Shown here in pieces: positions 16,742-25,349 of a stretch of 64,000 nucleotides of DNA. Where the stretch lies: assembly GCF_009604375.1 (NCBI RefSeq), contig NZ_WEGH01000004.1:310001-374000 (forward strand), in the 5' to 3' direction. The notes beneath the pieces are model-generated. The model was not told the DNA's origin. It searched no databases and worked only from the letters and a program-made list of their open reading frames with translations. The stretch's first letter is position 1; each line of letters starts with the position of its first letter. This DNA is from Actinomadura macrotermitis (GTDB lineage Bacteria > Actinomycetota > Actinomycetes > Streptosporangiales > Streptosporangiaceae). A program made the position numbers and the translations under genes.

Positions 16742-18103
16742 TCACTTGGCGGCGGGGCCGACGCGGGCCGCGGTCAGCGGCGTGTCGATCGGCGCGGCGG
16801 TGCTGAACTCGTCGGCGCCGACGTCCTTGCCGCGCGCGGGCCGCGGCTGGCCGTCGATGTCGACGGTGACCGCCGGGACGCCGGTGGCGTCGACGGCGCG
16901 GCCGATCGCCGGGCTGCGGTCGGTCAGCCGGTAGATCTCGCCGGCCCGGACCAGGCGGGCGTCGCCCTTGAGGTATCCGGCGGGGACGCCGGAGACGCTC
17001 GGCGAGTCGATCAGGTTGGCCGTCCACTTCCACGAGCCGTCGGTGGTGAGCCGCACCTGGGCGCTCTTCAGCAGGTTGTCGGCGAACAGCACCCCCTTCG
17101 GCGCGCCGGTGTAGCTGCTGGTCACCGGCCCGACGATGGTGTTGTAGGCGAGGACGAGCCGGTCGGCGGGCGCGTGGTCGCTCTTGAAGCCGCCGATGGT
17201 GAGCGCCCCGGCGTAGTTCCCGTAGACCTTGTTGTCGGCGTCGTGCACCCGGATACCGGACGTGCCGAGCAGGAAATTGCCGTACACGCTGTTGTTCTTT
17301 CCGGCGCGCAGCACCAGCCAGCCCTTGCTGGACCGGAAGGTGTTGTAGCGCAGGGTGTTGCCCGAGGACTTCACCGACAGCGCCTCGGCGTCGCCGTCGG
17401 CGTGCTCGAACAGGTTGCGCTCGATGCGCGCCTTGGCGACCAGGGCGGCCTGCGCGCCGTAGCCGAGCCGGATCGACTCGCCGCCGTTGGCGCCGGCGTA
17501 CCGGTGGTCGGCGAACAGGTTGGCGTAGACGCGGGTCCGCTGCGGCATCGCCGTGGCGTCCCGGAAGATCTGCAGGTAGACGCCCTGGGAGCGCTTGCCC
17601 TGGAAGGCGTTGTGGTCGACGGACACGTCGTCGGCCGCCACCGACACCCAGTTGTTCTTGCCGGGGCCCTCGGCCAGCCGGAACACGTTGCGGGTCAGCC
17701 GCGTGCGGGGGGCGCTCGCGGGCACCTCGACCGGCACCGACTGCCGGAAGACGAAGCCCGACAGCGTGACGCGGTCGGTGCCCGACAGCTCGAACCCGGC
17801 CGTGCCGGTGAGCGTCACCTTGCCCACCTGCGCCGCCCGGACGGTCAGGTCGCGGGCGCCGCGCACGGTGATCGGCCGGTCGACCCGGTAGGAGCCGGCC
17901 TTCAGCACGATCTCGTCACCGGCGGCGGCGCGGTCCACCGCCCGCTGGAGCGCCGCGATCGAGTCGACGGGGACGGTCCGGTGCGCGGCGACCGGCCGCG
18001 CCGTGACCGGGTCGGCCGACGCCATGACGGCGACGGTCCCGCCGGCGGCCAGCACCGCCGCGCCTCCGATGCCGGCCTTCACCAGGAAGTTCAATGGATC
18101 CAC
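16742..18103 (-). CDS. Secreted polysaccharide lyase family 6 (alginate lyase / chondroitinase B type)
   Basis: 453 residues, GTG start with a weak ribosome site. A hydrophobic N-terminus (about 6-28) suggests export. The remainder is a parallel beta-helix with many Asn-rich turns. The PL6 catalytic block is EALSVKSSGNTLRYNTFRSSKGWLVLRAG at about 240-268, with Lys245 as the base and Arg266 as the acid. PL6 enzymes eliminate uronic acid-containing chains such as alginate or dermatan sulfate. No regulator site of the csn type precedes it, so it may be a neighbour rather than part of the chitosan system. Confidence 0.82.
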   Translation of the reverse strand: MDPLNFLVKAGIGGAAVLAAGGTVAVMASADPVTARPVAAHRTVPVDSIAALQRAVDRAAAGDEIVLKAGSYRVDRPITVRGARDLTVRAAQVGKVTLTGTAGFELSGTDRVTLSGFVFRQSVPVEVPASAPRTRLTRNVFRLAEGPGKNNWVSVAADDVSVDHNAFQGKRSQGVYLQIFRDATAMPQRTRVYANLFADHRYAGANGGESIRLGYGAQAALVAKARIERNLFEHADGDAEALSVKSSGNTLRYNTFRSSKGWLVLRAGKNNSVYGNFLLGTSGIRVHDADNKVYGNYAGALTIGGFKSDHAPADRLVLAYNTIVGPVTSSYTGAPKGVLFADNLLKSAQVRLTTDGSWKWTANLIDSPSVSGVPAGYLKGDARLVRAGEIYRLTDRSPAIGRAVDATGVPAVTVDIDGQPRPARGKDVGADEFSTAAPIDTPLTAARVGPAAK

Positions 18104-18232
18104 CTTGATCGACTTCAGGACCAGGGCAGTCTAAAGCCGTTCCGCGCGGCATTCTCGAAGTCGCGGAAATATTCATCCGATGTGCACGGTTTCCGCTTCC
18201 CCCGCGCGGTGCGCCGTGACTCCGCGAGCGGA

Positions 18233-19126
18233 TCAGTCCACCGGTGCGGCCGGGGCGGTGAACTCCTCGGCGCAGGCGTCCAGGAGGGCACGGGCCGCGG
18301 GCCCGGGGTTCTCGCCGGTGACCAGGTAGGTCGTGACGCTGAGGCCGGGGTCGTCCAGCGGGCGGACGGCGATCCGCCGGGTGGACACGATGCGCCCGGT
18401 GGCCTCGTACAGGACCGTCCACGAACCGTCGGAGAAGGCGATCTCGACCAGGGTGTCCTGCAGCCCGGTGAACGGCGGGCCGAGCCGCGGCTCGAATCCC
18501 GCGGCCCGGCAGGACGCCATGATCTTGTCGACGAAGGTCGCGTTGTCCTCGCGCGGGACGAGACGCAAAGGAAGCCCGCCGAGATCGCGCAGCCTGAGCC
18601 GCGCATTCGCCGCCAGCCGATGGGCCGCCGGAATGGCGGCGACCACCCGGTCCTCCCACAGGGGCCGCAGCCGCACGCCCGGGACGGGCGCCGCCGACCG
18701 GATCAGCGCGGCGTCCAGGGCGCCCGAGCGCACCCGCTCCAGGCGCTCGCGCGGGCTCACCTGGACCAGGTTCACCGAACCGCCCGGCAGGCGCCGGCCG
18801 AACAGCTCCAGCAGCACGTCCAGCCGCTCCCCGAGCACGTCGGCGGTGCCGAGCCGCAGCACGCTCCCGCCGTCCTCGCGGACCGCCGCGGCGGCCCGCT
18901 CGACGGCCGACATGATCGCCCTGGCCTCGGGCACCAGCCGCATCCCCGCGGCGGTCAGGGCCACCTGGCGCGAGGTCCGGTCGAACAACCGCACCCCGAG
19001 GCCGCGCTCCAGCCGCTGGATCTGCTGGCTGACCGACGGCTGCACCACGTTGAGGCGTTCGGCCGCGCGGCCGAAATGCAGTTCTTCCGCCACCGCGAGA
19101 AAGCATTCCAATTGCCGAAGGTCCAC
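18233..19126 (-). CDS. LysR-family transcriptional regulator
   Basis: 297 residues, GTG start. An N-terminal winged helix-turn-helix (1-60; MDLRQLECFLAVAEELHFGRAAERLNVVQPSVSQQIQRLE) is followed by a two-lobe periplasmic-binding-like effector domain. It is divergent from the quinone oxidoreductase gene across about 117 bases, the usual arrangement for a LysR activator and its target. The effector is unknown; an electrophile or quinone-like ligand would fit the target but is a guess. Confidence 0.9.
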   Translation of the reverse strand: MDLRQLECFLAVAEELHFGRAAERLNVVQPSVSQQIQRLERGLGVRLFDRTSRQVALTAAGMRLVPEARAIMSAVERAAAAVREDGGSVLRLGTADVLGERLDVLLELFGRRLPGGSVNLVQVSPRERLERVRSGALDAALIRSAAPVPGVRLRPLWEDRVVAAIPAAHRLAANARLRLRDLGGLPLRLVPREDNATFVDKIMASCRAAGFEPRLGPPFTGLQDTLVEIAFSDGSWTVLYEATGRIVSTRRIAVRPLDDPGLSVTTYLVTGENPGPAARALLDACAEEFTAPAAPVD

Positions 19127-19243
19127 TACCGCCCGCCCCGTCGATCACCATCAATGATCGCAGCGATAACCGATTGCTCCTTGGTGGCCGGTACCGCTTC
19201 TGATTCATTGGTATCGCAACGTCATACTCGCACGGAGGAGAGC

Positions 19244-20170
19244 ATGCGCACAATTATCGGCACACCGGGCGGTATCGCGCCGACCGCGTTCGGCGAGGCC
19301 GCGGAGCCCCGCCCCGGACCGGGCGAGGCGCTGGTCGCGGTCCGCGCCTTCTCGGTCAACCGCGGCGAGCTGGCGCTGCTCAAGGCCAGGGCCGCGGGGT
19401 GGCGGCCGGGCCAGGACATCGCCGGCGTGGTGGTGGAGCCGGCCGGGGACGGCTCCGGGCCGCCCGCCGGGGCCCGGGTCGTCGGCCTGGTGGAGGGCGC
19501 GGGCTGGTCCCGGCTCGCGGCCGTCCCCACCGGCCGGCTGGCCGTCCTGCCCGACGGCGTCACCATCGAGCAGGCCGCCACCTTGCCCATCGCCGGCCTG
19601 ACGGCGCTGCGCACCCTGCGGATCGGCGGGAACCTGCTCGGCCTGCGGGTCCTGGTCACCGGCGCCAACGGCGCGGTCGGCCGCTTCCAGGTCGAGCTCG
19701 CCGCCCGCTCGGGCGCGCGGGTGAGCGCGGTCACCACCCGCGCCGGCCTGGTCCGCGACGAGCTGCGCGGGCTCGGCGCGCACGAGACCGTCGCGGCGGT
19801 GGACCAGGCGGCCGGGCCGTTCGACCTGATCCAGGAGTCGGTGGGCGGCGAAGCGTTCAATGCGGCCGTCAAGCAGATCGTCCCGGGCGGCACCATCGTG
19901 GTCCTCGGCACCAGCTCCGGGGAGCCGGGGCGGCTGGCGGTCTACGACTTCATCGGGCACGAGGGCGCCCGCGTCCAGAACTACATCTCCTACGCCTCGA
20001 CCGACCCGGTCGACCGGGACCTGCGGATCCTGGTGGACCTGGTGGCCGACGGGCGGCTGCACCCGACGATCGGGTTCAGCGGCGACTGGTCGGACCTCAA
20101 CACCGCGATCGAGCTGCTGGCCGAACGCAAGCTCGACGGCGGCAAGGCGGTCCTGGTCATCCCCGACTAG
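19244..20170 (+). CDS. Zinc-independent quinone oxidoreductase (MDR superfamily)
   Basis: 308 residues with a GGAGGAG ribosome site. GroES-like N-domain (SVNRGELALLKAR, GQDIAGVVVEPAG) and a Rossmann NADPH site (VLVTGANGAVGRFQVELAARSGA). Structural zinc cysteines are absent, as in QOR-type enzymes. It should reduce quinones or enones with NADPH in the cytoplasm. The gene is divergent from the LysR regulator and is followed after 14 bases by a hotdog protein with its own GGAGG, forming a two-gene operon. Confidence 0.87.
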   Translation: MRTIIGTPGGIAPTAFGEAAEPRPGPGEALVAVRAFSVNRGELALLKARAAGWRPGQDIAGVVVEPAGDGSGPPAGARVVGLVEGAGWSRLAAVPTGRLAVLPDGVTIEQAATLPIAGLTALRTLRIGGNLLGLRVLVTGANGAVGRFQVELAARSGARVSAVTTRAGLVRDELRGLGAHETVAAVDQAAGPFDLIQESVGGEAFNAAVKQIVPGGTIVVLGTSSGEPGRLAVYDFIGHEGARVQNYISYASTDPVDRDLRILVDLVADGRLHPTIGFSGDWSDLNTAIELLAERKLDGGKAVLVIPD

Positions 20171-20184
20171 CCACGGAGGCGCAC

Positions 20185-20619
20185 ATGGCTTCATCCGTAC
20201 AGAGCATCAACGAACGGATCGCTCCCGGCTCCATCTGCTGGGCGTGCGGCCCGGCCCGTTCCGACGGGCTGGGGCTGCGGCACCACCCGGCCGGCAAGGG
20301 CGTCACGGCCGAATGGCAGGGCGGCGCTTTCTACGAGGGGGCGCCGGGCCGGCTGCACAACGGCCTGCTCGCCGTCCTCTTGGAGGAGGTGTCCGGCTGG
20401 GCGGCGATCCACCACGTGCTCCAGGAGCGCGGCAGGCTGAACGGCATCCGGATCCTCGGCCTGGACGTCGAGTACCTCGACGTCGTGCCCTCGGACGAGC
20501 CGGTCACCCTGGAGGCGATCCCGGAGTCCTGCGAAGGGGACGTGGTCACCACCAAGGCCGTCCTGCGGGTGAAGGACATCGTGCTGGCCACGGCGACGGC
20601 CCGCCTGGCGGCGAACTGA
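20185..20619 (+). CDS. PaaI-like hotdog thioesterase
   Basis: 144 residues. A single hotdog domain with LHNGLLAVLLEEVSGWAA (helix containing the usual acidic catalytic position) and VEYLDVVPSDEPVTLEA. A CWACG motif at about 19-23 near the N-terminus is common in this subgroup and may bind metal. It probably hydrolyses an acyl-CoA. It is in an operon with the quinone oxidoreductase under the LysR gene. The substrate is not evident. Confidence 0.78.
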   Translation: MASSVQSINERIAPGSICWACGPARSDGLGLRHHPAGKGVTAEWQGGAFYEGAPGRLHNGLLAVLLEEVSGWAAIHHVLQERGRLNGIRILGLDVEYLDVVPSDEPVTLEAIPESCEGDVVTTKAVLRVKDIVLATATARLAAN

Positions 20620-20685
20620 ACACCTGGACGGCCCGCCTCCCTTTCGCATTCCCTTTTCCTTGCCCGCACTAAACCCCTACCTGAA

Positions 20686-20856
20686 ATGACCTCAGCGCAG
20701 CACGACCCTGTCCCGGAAAGCGCACCCGCCGAACCGGGACTGCAAAAGCGGCTCGGCCTTTCCGACGCGGTGACGGCCGGTCTCGGGGCGATGATCGGGC
20801 CGGGGGTCTTCGCCGTGCTGGCCGCCGGAGCCGCTGTCTACGCTCTGCGCACCTGA
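20686..20856 (+). pseudogene. Remnant of an APC amino-acid permease with internal deletion
   Basis: A 56-codon ORF whose N-terminal part (LQKRLGLSDAVTAGLGAMIGPGVFAVL) is the first membrane segment of a basic or neutral amino-acid permease of the APC family. It then runs straight into LAAGAAVYALRT, which resembles a permease C-terminus, and stops. A full permease is over 450 residues, so most of the gene is missing. The simplest reading is an in-frame internal deletion that joined the two ends. Confidence 0.6.
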
Positions 20857-20873
20857 CGTTCGTCCCGTGGTGG

Positions 20874-22451
20874 TCAGCCCGCGCGGGCGCGGGCCAGGTC
20901 GCCGGTGAACTCGGTGAAGCGGGCGCGTTCGTCCTCGGCCGGGCCGAGGACGAGCCGCTCGCCGACATCGGCGACCGCCGCGCGCAGCGCCCGGGACGCC
21001 TTGCGGGCGCGGCGGCGCCCGCCGACCCATGCCAGGCCCCGGAACAGCAGGGCGAGCAGCAGGCCGGCGAGGACGCCGCCGAGCAGCAGGGCGGTGGGCC
21101 AGGGCACGTCGCCGGCCTCGGGCGTCGGCGGTTCGGGCAGCCGCAGGTAGCCGACGAGGAACAGCGCGAACAGCCAGAGCGCGCCGACGACGGCCGCGGC
21201 GAACACCACCCACTGGAGCACCCCCGCGAGGGTCCACCAGCGGGGCCGGCGGGCCGCGTCCAGGGAGGCGGCGGCGACGGCCTTGTCGAGCGCCTCGGCG
21301 AGCTCGTCGTTCTGCGCGCGCGCAGCCTCCCGGACCGACCGGGCCCACGGCTCGGGCAGCCCGGTGGCCAGTCCCGCGCCGGCCTCGCGGACGGCGAGGT
21401 CGACCGCGGACTTCTGGACGGCCGTCCCGGCCGGCAGCGAGGTGCGCCCGCCGCCAAGGCGCAGGCGGCGCAGCGGGTCGGCGCGCAGCCGGCGCAGCCA
21501 CCGGGTCGCGGGCCAGCCGGTCGCGGCGGCCGCACGGTGCCGGTGCGCCTTGCCGACGGCCGCCACGATCGCCGGCACCCCGGCCGCGTCGGCGAGGGCG
21601 GTGGTGAGCGGCCCGGCCAGGCCGCCCGCCGGTTTCCCCGGTTTCGCGGTCGACCCGGCGGCCTTGGCGAGCCCGTCGGCCGCGGTGGCGGCGTCGGCGG
21701 CGAGCCGCGCCGCCCACAGCCGCCGCGCGGAGACCCGGTCGGCGAGCAGCGCGCGCAGCTCGGGCAGGCCCTGGCCGGTGCGGGCGGACACGCCGAGGAC
21801 GGGCACCCCGGCCAGGCCGTCGTCGGCGAGCAGGCGGCGCAGGTCGTCCAGGCAGCGCGCGACGGCGCCGCCGGGCAGCCGGTCGACCTGGTTGAGCACG
21901 ACGACCATGACGTCGCGGTGCCGCGCCAGAGGCCGCAGGTAGCGTTCGTGGACGGCCGCGTCGGCGTACTTCTGCGGATCGAGCACCCACACGAGCATGT
22001 CGACCACGCCGACGAGCCGGTCCACCTCCAGCCGGTGCGCCACCTCGATCGAGTCGTGGTCGGGCAGGTCGAGCAGCACCAGCCCCGACAGGGCGGTGTC
22101 GGGTTCGGCGGTGTGCCGCTTGGGCACCCGCAGCCAGTCCAGCAGCGGGCCGGACCCCTCGGGGTCCCAGCGCACCGCCTGCGCGGCCGAGGTCGTCGGG
22201 CGGGTGACGCCGACGTCGGCCAGATCGGTGCCGGACAGGGCGTTGAACAGCGACGACTTGCCGCTGCCGGTCGCGCCGGCCAGGGCCGCGACGCTGTGCT
22301 CGGCCGACAGCGCGGCGCGCGCCCCGGCCCGCGCGACGACCGCGCGGGCGTGTTCGACGGGCGCCTCGTCCAGCCTCCCCTCGGCCAGCGCGGCGGCCGC
22401 GCCGAGCGCCGACAGCCGTTCGTCCAGTGTCGGGCGCCGCCGCGGCCTCAT
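20874..22451 (-). CDS. Membrane-associated dynamin-like GTPase, second of a pair
   Basis: 525 residues. G1 P-loop GATGSGKSSLFNAL (about 58-71), G3 DLPDHD and G4 NQVD show a GTPase of the TrmE-Era-EngA-like/dynamin group. Two membrane segments lie near the C-terminus (about 405-430 and 445-470). Its ATG overlaps the stop of the upstream paralogous GTPase. Similar tandem GTPases are conserved in actinomycetes and are thought to act on the membrane, but I cannot assign a precise task. Confidence 0.82.
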   Translation of the reverse strand: MRPRRRPTLDERLSALGAAAALAEGRLDEAPVEHARAVVARAGARAALSAEHSVAALAGATGSGKSSLFNALSGTDLADVGVTRPTTSAAQAVRWDPEGSGPLLDWLRVPKRHTAEPDTALSGLVLLDLPDHDSIEVAHRLEVDRLVGVVDMLVWVLDPQKYADAAVHERYLRPLARHRDVMVVVLNQVDRLPGGAVARCLDDLRRLLADDGLAGVPVLGVSARTGQGLPELRALLADRVSARRLWAARLAADAATAADGLAKAAGSTAKPGKPAGGLAGPLTTALADAAGVPAIVAAVGKAHRHRAAAATGWPATRWLRRLRADPLRRLRLGGGRTSLPAGTAVQKSAVDLAVREAGAGLATGLPEPWARSVREAARAQNDELAEALDKAVAAASLDAARRPRWWTLAGVLQWVVFAAAVVGALWLFALFLVGYLRLPEPPTPEAGDVPWPTALLLGGVLAGLLLALLFRGLAWVGGRRRARKASRALRAAVADVGERLVLGPAEDERARFTEFTGDLARARAG

Positions 22452-24172
22452 CGCGCCTCCCCTTCGGGCAGCTCGCGCCGGTGCGCGTGCACGGCCGCCG
22501 CGGCGGCGCGCAGCGGTGCGCTGTCGGGGACGGCCACCTGGTCCAGCAGCGCGGTGAAGCGCTCCTCCTCGGCGTCCAGCAGCGCGCGGACCCGGCGGCG
22601 CAGGTCGTCGCGGGCACTGTCGGTGAGGCCGCGGACGGCCTGGTCGCCGAAGACCGCCTCCAGCAGCTTCTGGCTGAGCACGCCGGTGCCGCCCGCGATG
22701 CCGATCTCCAGCCCGCTGAGGCCGCCGGTGGAGGCGAACACCCCGATCATCAGCAGCAGCCCGAGCCCGTTCACCCCGAACGAGGCCGCGCGGGCGACGC
22801 CGCGCCGGTCCGCGCCCTCGGTGCGCACCAGCTCCAGCACGTACCCCTGCCAGTCGCGGACGGCGGCGTCCACCCGGTCGCGCAGCTCCGGCGAGGCCCG
22901 GCCGAGCCGGCCCGCCGCCGCCACGCCCGCGCGTTCCAGCAGGTCACGGCCCGCCGGGGTGGCCAGCCACGCCTCCACCGCGCGCTCGGCGGCGCCGTCG
23001 GCGACCGAGCGGATCAGCGATCCGACGCCGCTCTCCAGCGCGGTGCGCAGCTCCCGGGCGGTCGCGGGGCGGCCGCGCAGCGCGGCGGTGATCCGGTCGC
23101 GCAGCCGCCCGACGCGCGACTCCAGGCCGCGCATCAGGTCGCCGGTCCCGACGAAGTCCTGCCAGCGGGCGAGGACCTCGCCGCGCAGCAGCGTGCCGTC
23201 GCGCATGCCCTCGTCGAACGCCGTCATCGCCGAGGCGTAGCTCCGGCCGGCCAGCGCCCGCAGCTCGCCGGCGCCGAGCCGCTGCCGGTCGGCGGCGTCG
23301 GCGAGCGCGGGGACTCGCACCGCCAGGCTGTCCAGCGCGCCCGACAGGGTGCGCCGGACGACCTCGGCGCGGGCCTGCGCGTCGGCCGACAACCCGTCCA
23401 GCCACTGCCGGACCGGCCGGACGGCCGCGGCGGGCAGCCGGGTGCTCTCGGCGGGCAGGTCCAGCTCGGGCACCGCGAACAGCGGGGTGCCGCCGAGGCC
23501 GTGCTCGTCCAGCAGCCGGTTCAGGTCGCGGCTCACCGGGCCGAGCGCGTCGCGCGGCACCCGCTGCAAGATGATCGCGAGGGCGGTGCTGCGCTCGTGC
23601 GCGGTGCGCAGGAACCCCCAGGGCACCTCGTCGGCGTAGCGGGACGCGGTGGTCACGAACAGCCAGAGGTCGGCGGCGGCGAGCAGCTGGGACGCCAGCT
23701 CGCGGTTGGCGGTGACGACCGAGTCGATGTCGGGCGCGTCCAGCAGCGCCAGCCCCGCCGGGACGGCCTCGGTGGTGACGACCTTCAGCGTGCCGGGCTC
23801 GCCGCGGCCGTGGCCGGTGACCCGGGGCAGGCCGGGCAGCACGTGCGCGGACAGGAACCACCGCGCGTCGGCCGGGTGCACGACCAGGGTCGGCGCGAGC
23901 GTGGTCGGGCGCAGCACGCCCGCCTCGGTGACGTCCGCCCCGGCCAGCGAGTTGACCAGGGTGGACTTGCCCGCGCCGGTGGAGCCGCCGACGACCGCCA
24001 GCAGCGGCGCGTCGATCGCGGCCAGGCGCGGCAGCAGGTAGTCGTCGAGCTGCCCGGCCAGCTCCCGCAGCGCGCGCCGGTCGGCCGCGGCGTCCCCGAT
24101 CGCCAGCGGGAAAAGATCATGATCGAGCCGGTGCCTCAGCTCCAGCAGCGCCGCCGACAACCCATCCGCCAT
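22448..24172 (-). CDS. Membrane-associated dynamin-like GTPase, first of a pair
   Basis: 574 residues. P-loop GGSTGAGKSTLVNSLAG (about 62-78) and G3 DAPDID are clear. The G4 motif is degenerate: ILQRVP sits where NKxD is expected. Toward the C-terminus there is one hydrophobic hairpin (GVNGLGLLLMIGVFASTGGLSGLEIGIAGG) that may insert in the membrane. It overlaps the second GTPase gene by 4 bases, so the two products may form a heteromer, as paired bacterial dynamins do. ATG 24172 is taken as the start; the ribosome site is weak. Confidence 0.8.
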   Translation of the reverse strand: MADGLSAALLELRHRLDHDLFPLAIGDAAADRRALRELAGQLDDYLLPRLAAIDAPLLAVVGGSTGAGKSTLVNSLAGADVTEAGVLRPTTLAPTLVVHPADARWFLSAHVLPGLPRVTGHGRGEPGTLKVVTTEAVPAGLALLDAPDIDSVVTANRELASQLLAAADLWLFVTTASRYADEVPWGFLRTAHERSTALAIILQRVPRDALGPVSRDLNRLLDEHGLGGTPLFAVPELDLPAESTRLPAAAVRPVRQWLDGLSADAQARAEVVRRTLSGALDSLAVRVPALADAADRQRLGAGELRALAGRSYASAMTAFDEGMRDGTLLRGEVLARWQDFVGTGDLMRGLESRVGRLRDRITAALRGRPATARELRTALESGVGSLIRSVADGAAERAVEAWLATPAGRDLLERAGVAAAGRLGRASPELRDRVDAAVRDWQGYVLELVRTEGADRRGVARAASFGVNGLGLLLMIGVFASTGGLSGLEIGIAGGTGVLSQKLLEAVFGDQAVRGLTDSARDDLRRRVRALLDAEEERFTALLDQVAVPDSAPLRAAAAAVHAHRRELPEGEAR

Positions 24173-24280
24173 ACGCCCGGCCTTCCCCGCCAGGCGCGCT
24201 CGCAACGCTCCGGCGGCGACTATCTGCGGGACGCGCCGGCGGCGGGACCGTTCACCGAAAATGATCGTAAGCTGAAAGTC

Positions 24281-24826
24281 ATGTCCGACGGCCCCCCGCC
24301 CTGCCACTGCGTGCTCTGCCACGACTACGGCGACCGCGACCGGATGGACAACTTCCTGCTCCGCACGATCGTGCACATCACCCAGTACGGCTGGAGCGTC
24401 GTGCTCGTCCCCGGCGACGACGGTCCCGGCTGGGCCTACACCGTCGGCCTCTGGCACAGCCACCGGGCGCCCGAGCTGGCCATGTTCGGCGGCGACGTGT
24501 ACGAGACCGAGGAGATCTTGAACGCGCTCGGCCGGCGCACCGCCGAGGGCGCCGGGCCGGTCGCCGGCGGCCGGCTGGACGACGCCGTGCGCGGCCGCCC
24601 CGCCGCGTTCCGCGCGGTGGAGCAGCCCTGGTACCGCGCGCTGCTCCCGGGGGCGGTGTCGTTCTACCGCCGCCCGCCGCTGGAGTTCCTCCAGGTGGTG
24701 TGGCCCGACGAGGGCGGTCTGTTCCCCTGGCAGCCCGGCACCGAGCTGCCGTTCCGCCATTCCCAGCCCTGGCTTTGGCTTCATCCACGCCAGCATCCGG
24801 CCGGATCTTGGACTCGGCATCTGTAA
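24281..24826 (+). CDS. DUF4262 protein
   Basis: 181 residues. The N-terminal block (CHCVLCHDYGD, YGWSVVLVPGDD, WAYTVGLWHSHRAPELAMFG) matches the DUF4262 family as I recall it. Three Cys and one His at residues about 8-14 could form a metal site. No signal peptide. DUF4262 proteins are widespread in actinomycetes and lack an established function; some occur beside toxin-immunity genes. It is divergent from the GTPase pair and 10 bases upstream of a GNAT gene, so it probably heads a three-gene operon. Confidence 0.75.
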   Translation: MSDGPPPCHCVLCHDYGDRDRMDNFLLRTIVHITQYGWSVVLVPGDDGPGWAYTVGLWHSHRAPELAMFGGDVYETEEILNALGRRTAEGAGPVAGGRLDDAVRGRPAAFRAVEQPWYRALLPGAVSFYRRPPLEFLQVVWPDEGGLFPWQPGTELPFRHSQPWLWLHPRQHPAGSWTRHL

Positions 24827-24836
24827 GGTCGGCACA

Positions 24837-25349
24837 ATGTTCGGACCGATCGCCGCGCCCGTCCAGACGCAGCGGCTGCTGCTGGAACCCCTCGGCGCCC
24901 ACCACGCCGAGGAGATGACGCAGGTGCTGGACGACCTGCGGCTCCACGACTTCATCGGCGGCGCCCCGCTCCCGCTCGGCGAGCTGCGCGCGCGCTACCA
25001 GCGCCTGGCCGCCGGGCCCGCGCCGTTCCACCAGGAGGGCTGGCTGAACTGGATCGCCCGCCGCCGCCGCGACGCGCAGGCCGTCGGCACCGTGCAGGCC
25101 ACCGTCACCCCCGGCGTGGACGGCCTGTCCGCGTCGGTCGCCTGGGTGATCGGCACGCACTACCAGGGGTTCGGTTTCGCCACCGAGGCCGCCGCCGCCG
25201 TCACCGGCTGGCTGCGCGGCCACGGCGTCACCGCGCTGTCGGCGTCCATCCACCCCGCCAACGCCGCCTCGGCCGCCGTCGCCCGCAAGCTCGGCCTGCG
25301 CCCGACCGGCGACCTGGCCGACGGCGAGATCGTGTGGCGGGACCGGTGA
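24837..25349 (+). CDS. GNAT-family N-acetyltransferase (RimJ/RimL type)
   Basis: 170 residues. Opening TQRLLLEPLGAHHAEEM, strand AWVIGTHYQGFGFATEAAAAVTGWL (the acetyl-CoA site, with QGFGFA in place of QGxGxA) and HPANAASAAVARKLGL place it with RimJ/RimL-like acetyltransferases. It transfers acetyl from acetyl-CoA to an amine; the target is unknown. It sits between the DUF4262 and SUKH-like genes, with 10 bases before it and a GTGA overlap after it. Confidence 0.85.
   Translation: MFGPIAAPVQTQRLLLEPLGAHHAEEMTQVLDDLRLHDFIGGAPLPLGELRARYQRLAAGPAPFHQEGWLNWIARRRRDAQAVGTVQATVTPGVDGLSASVAWVIGTHYQGFGFATEAAAAVTGWLRGHGVTALSASIHPANAASAAVARKLGLRPTGDLADGEIVWRDR

Noticed and set aside
19127..19243. LysR T-N11-A box in the LysR/oxidoreductase intergenic region
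   Set aside because: Several weak candidates exist but none has good dyad symmetry, so no site is assigned.
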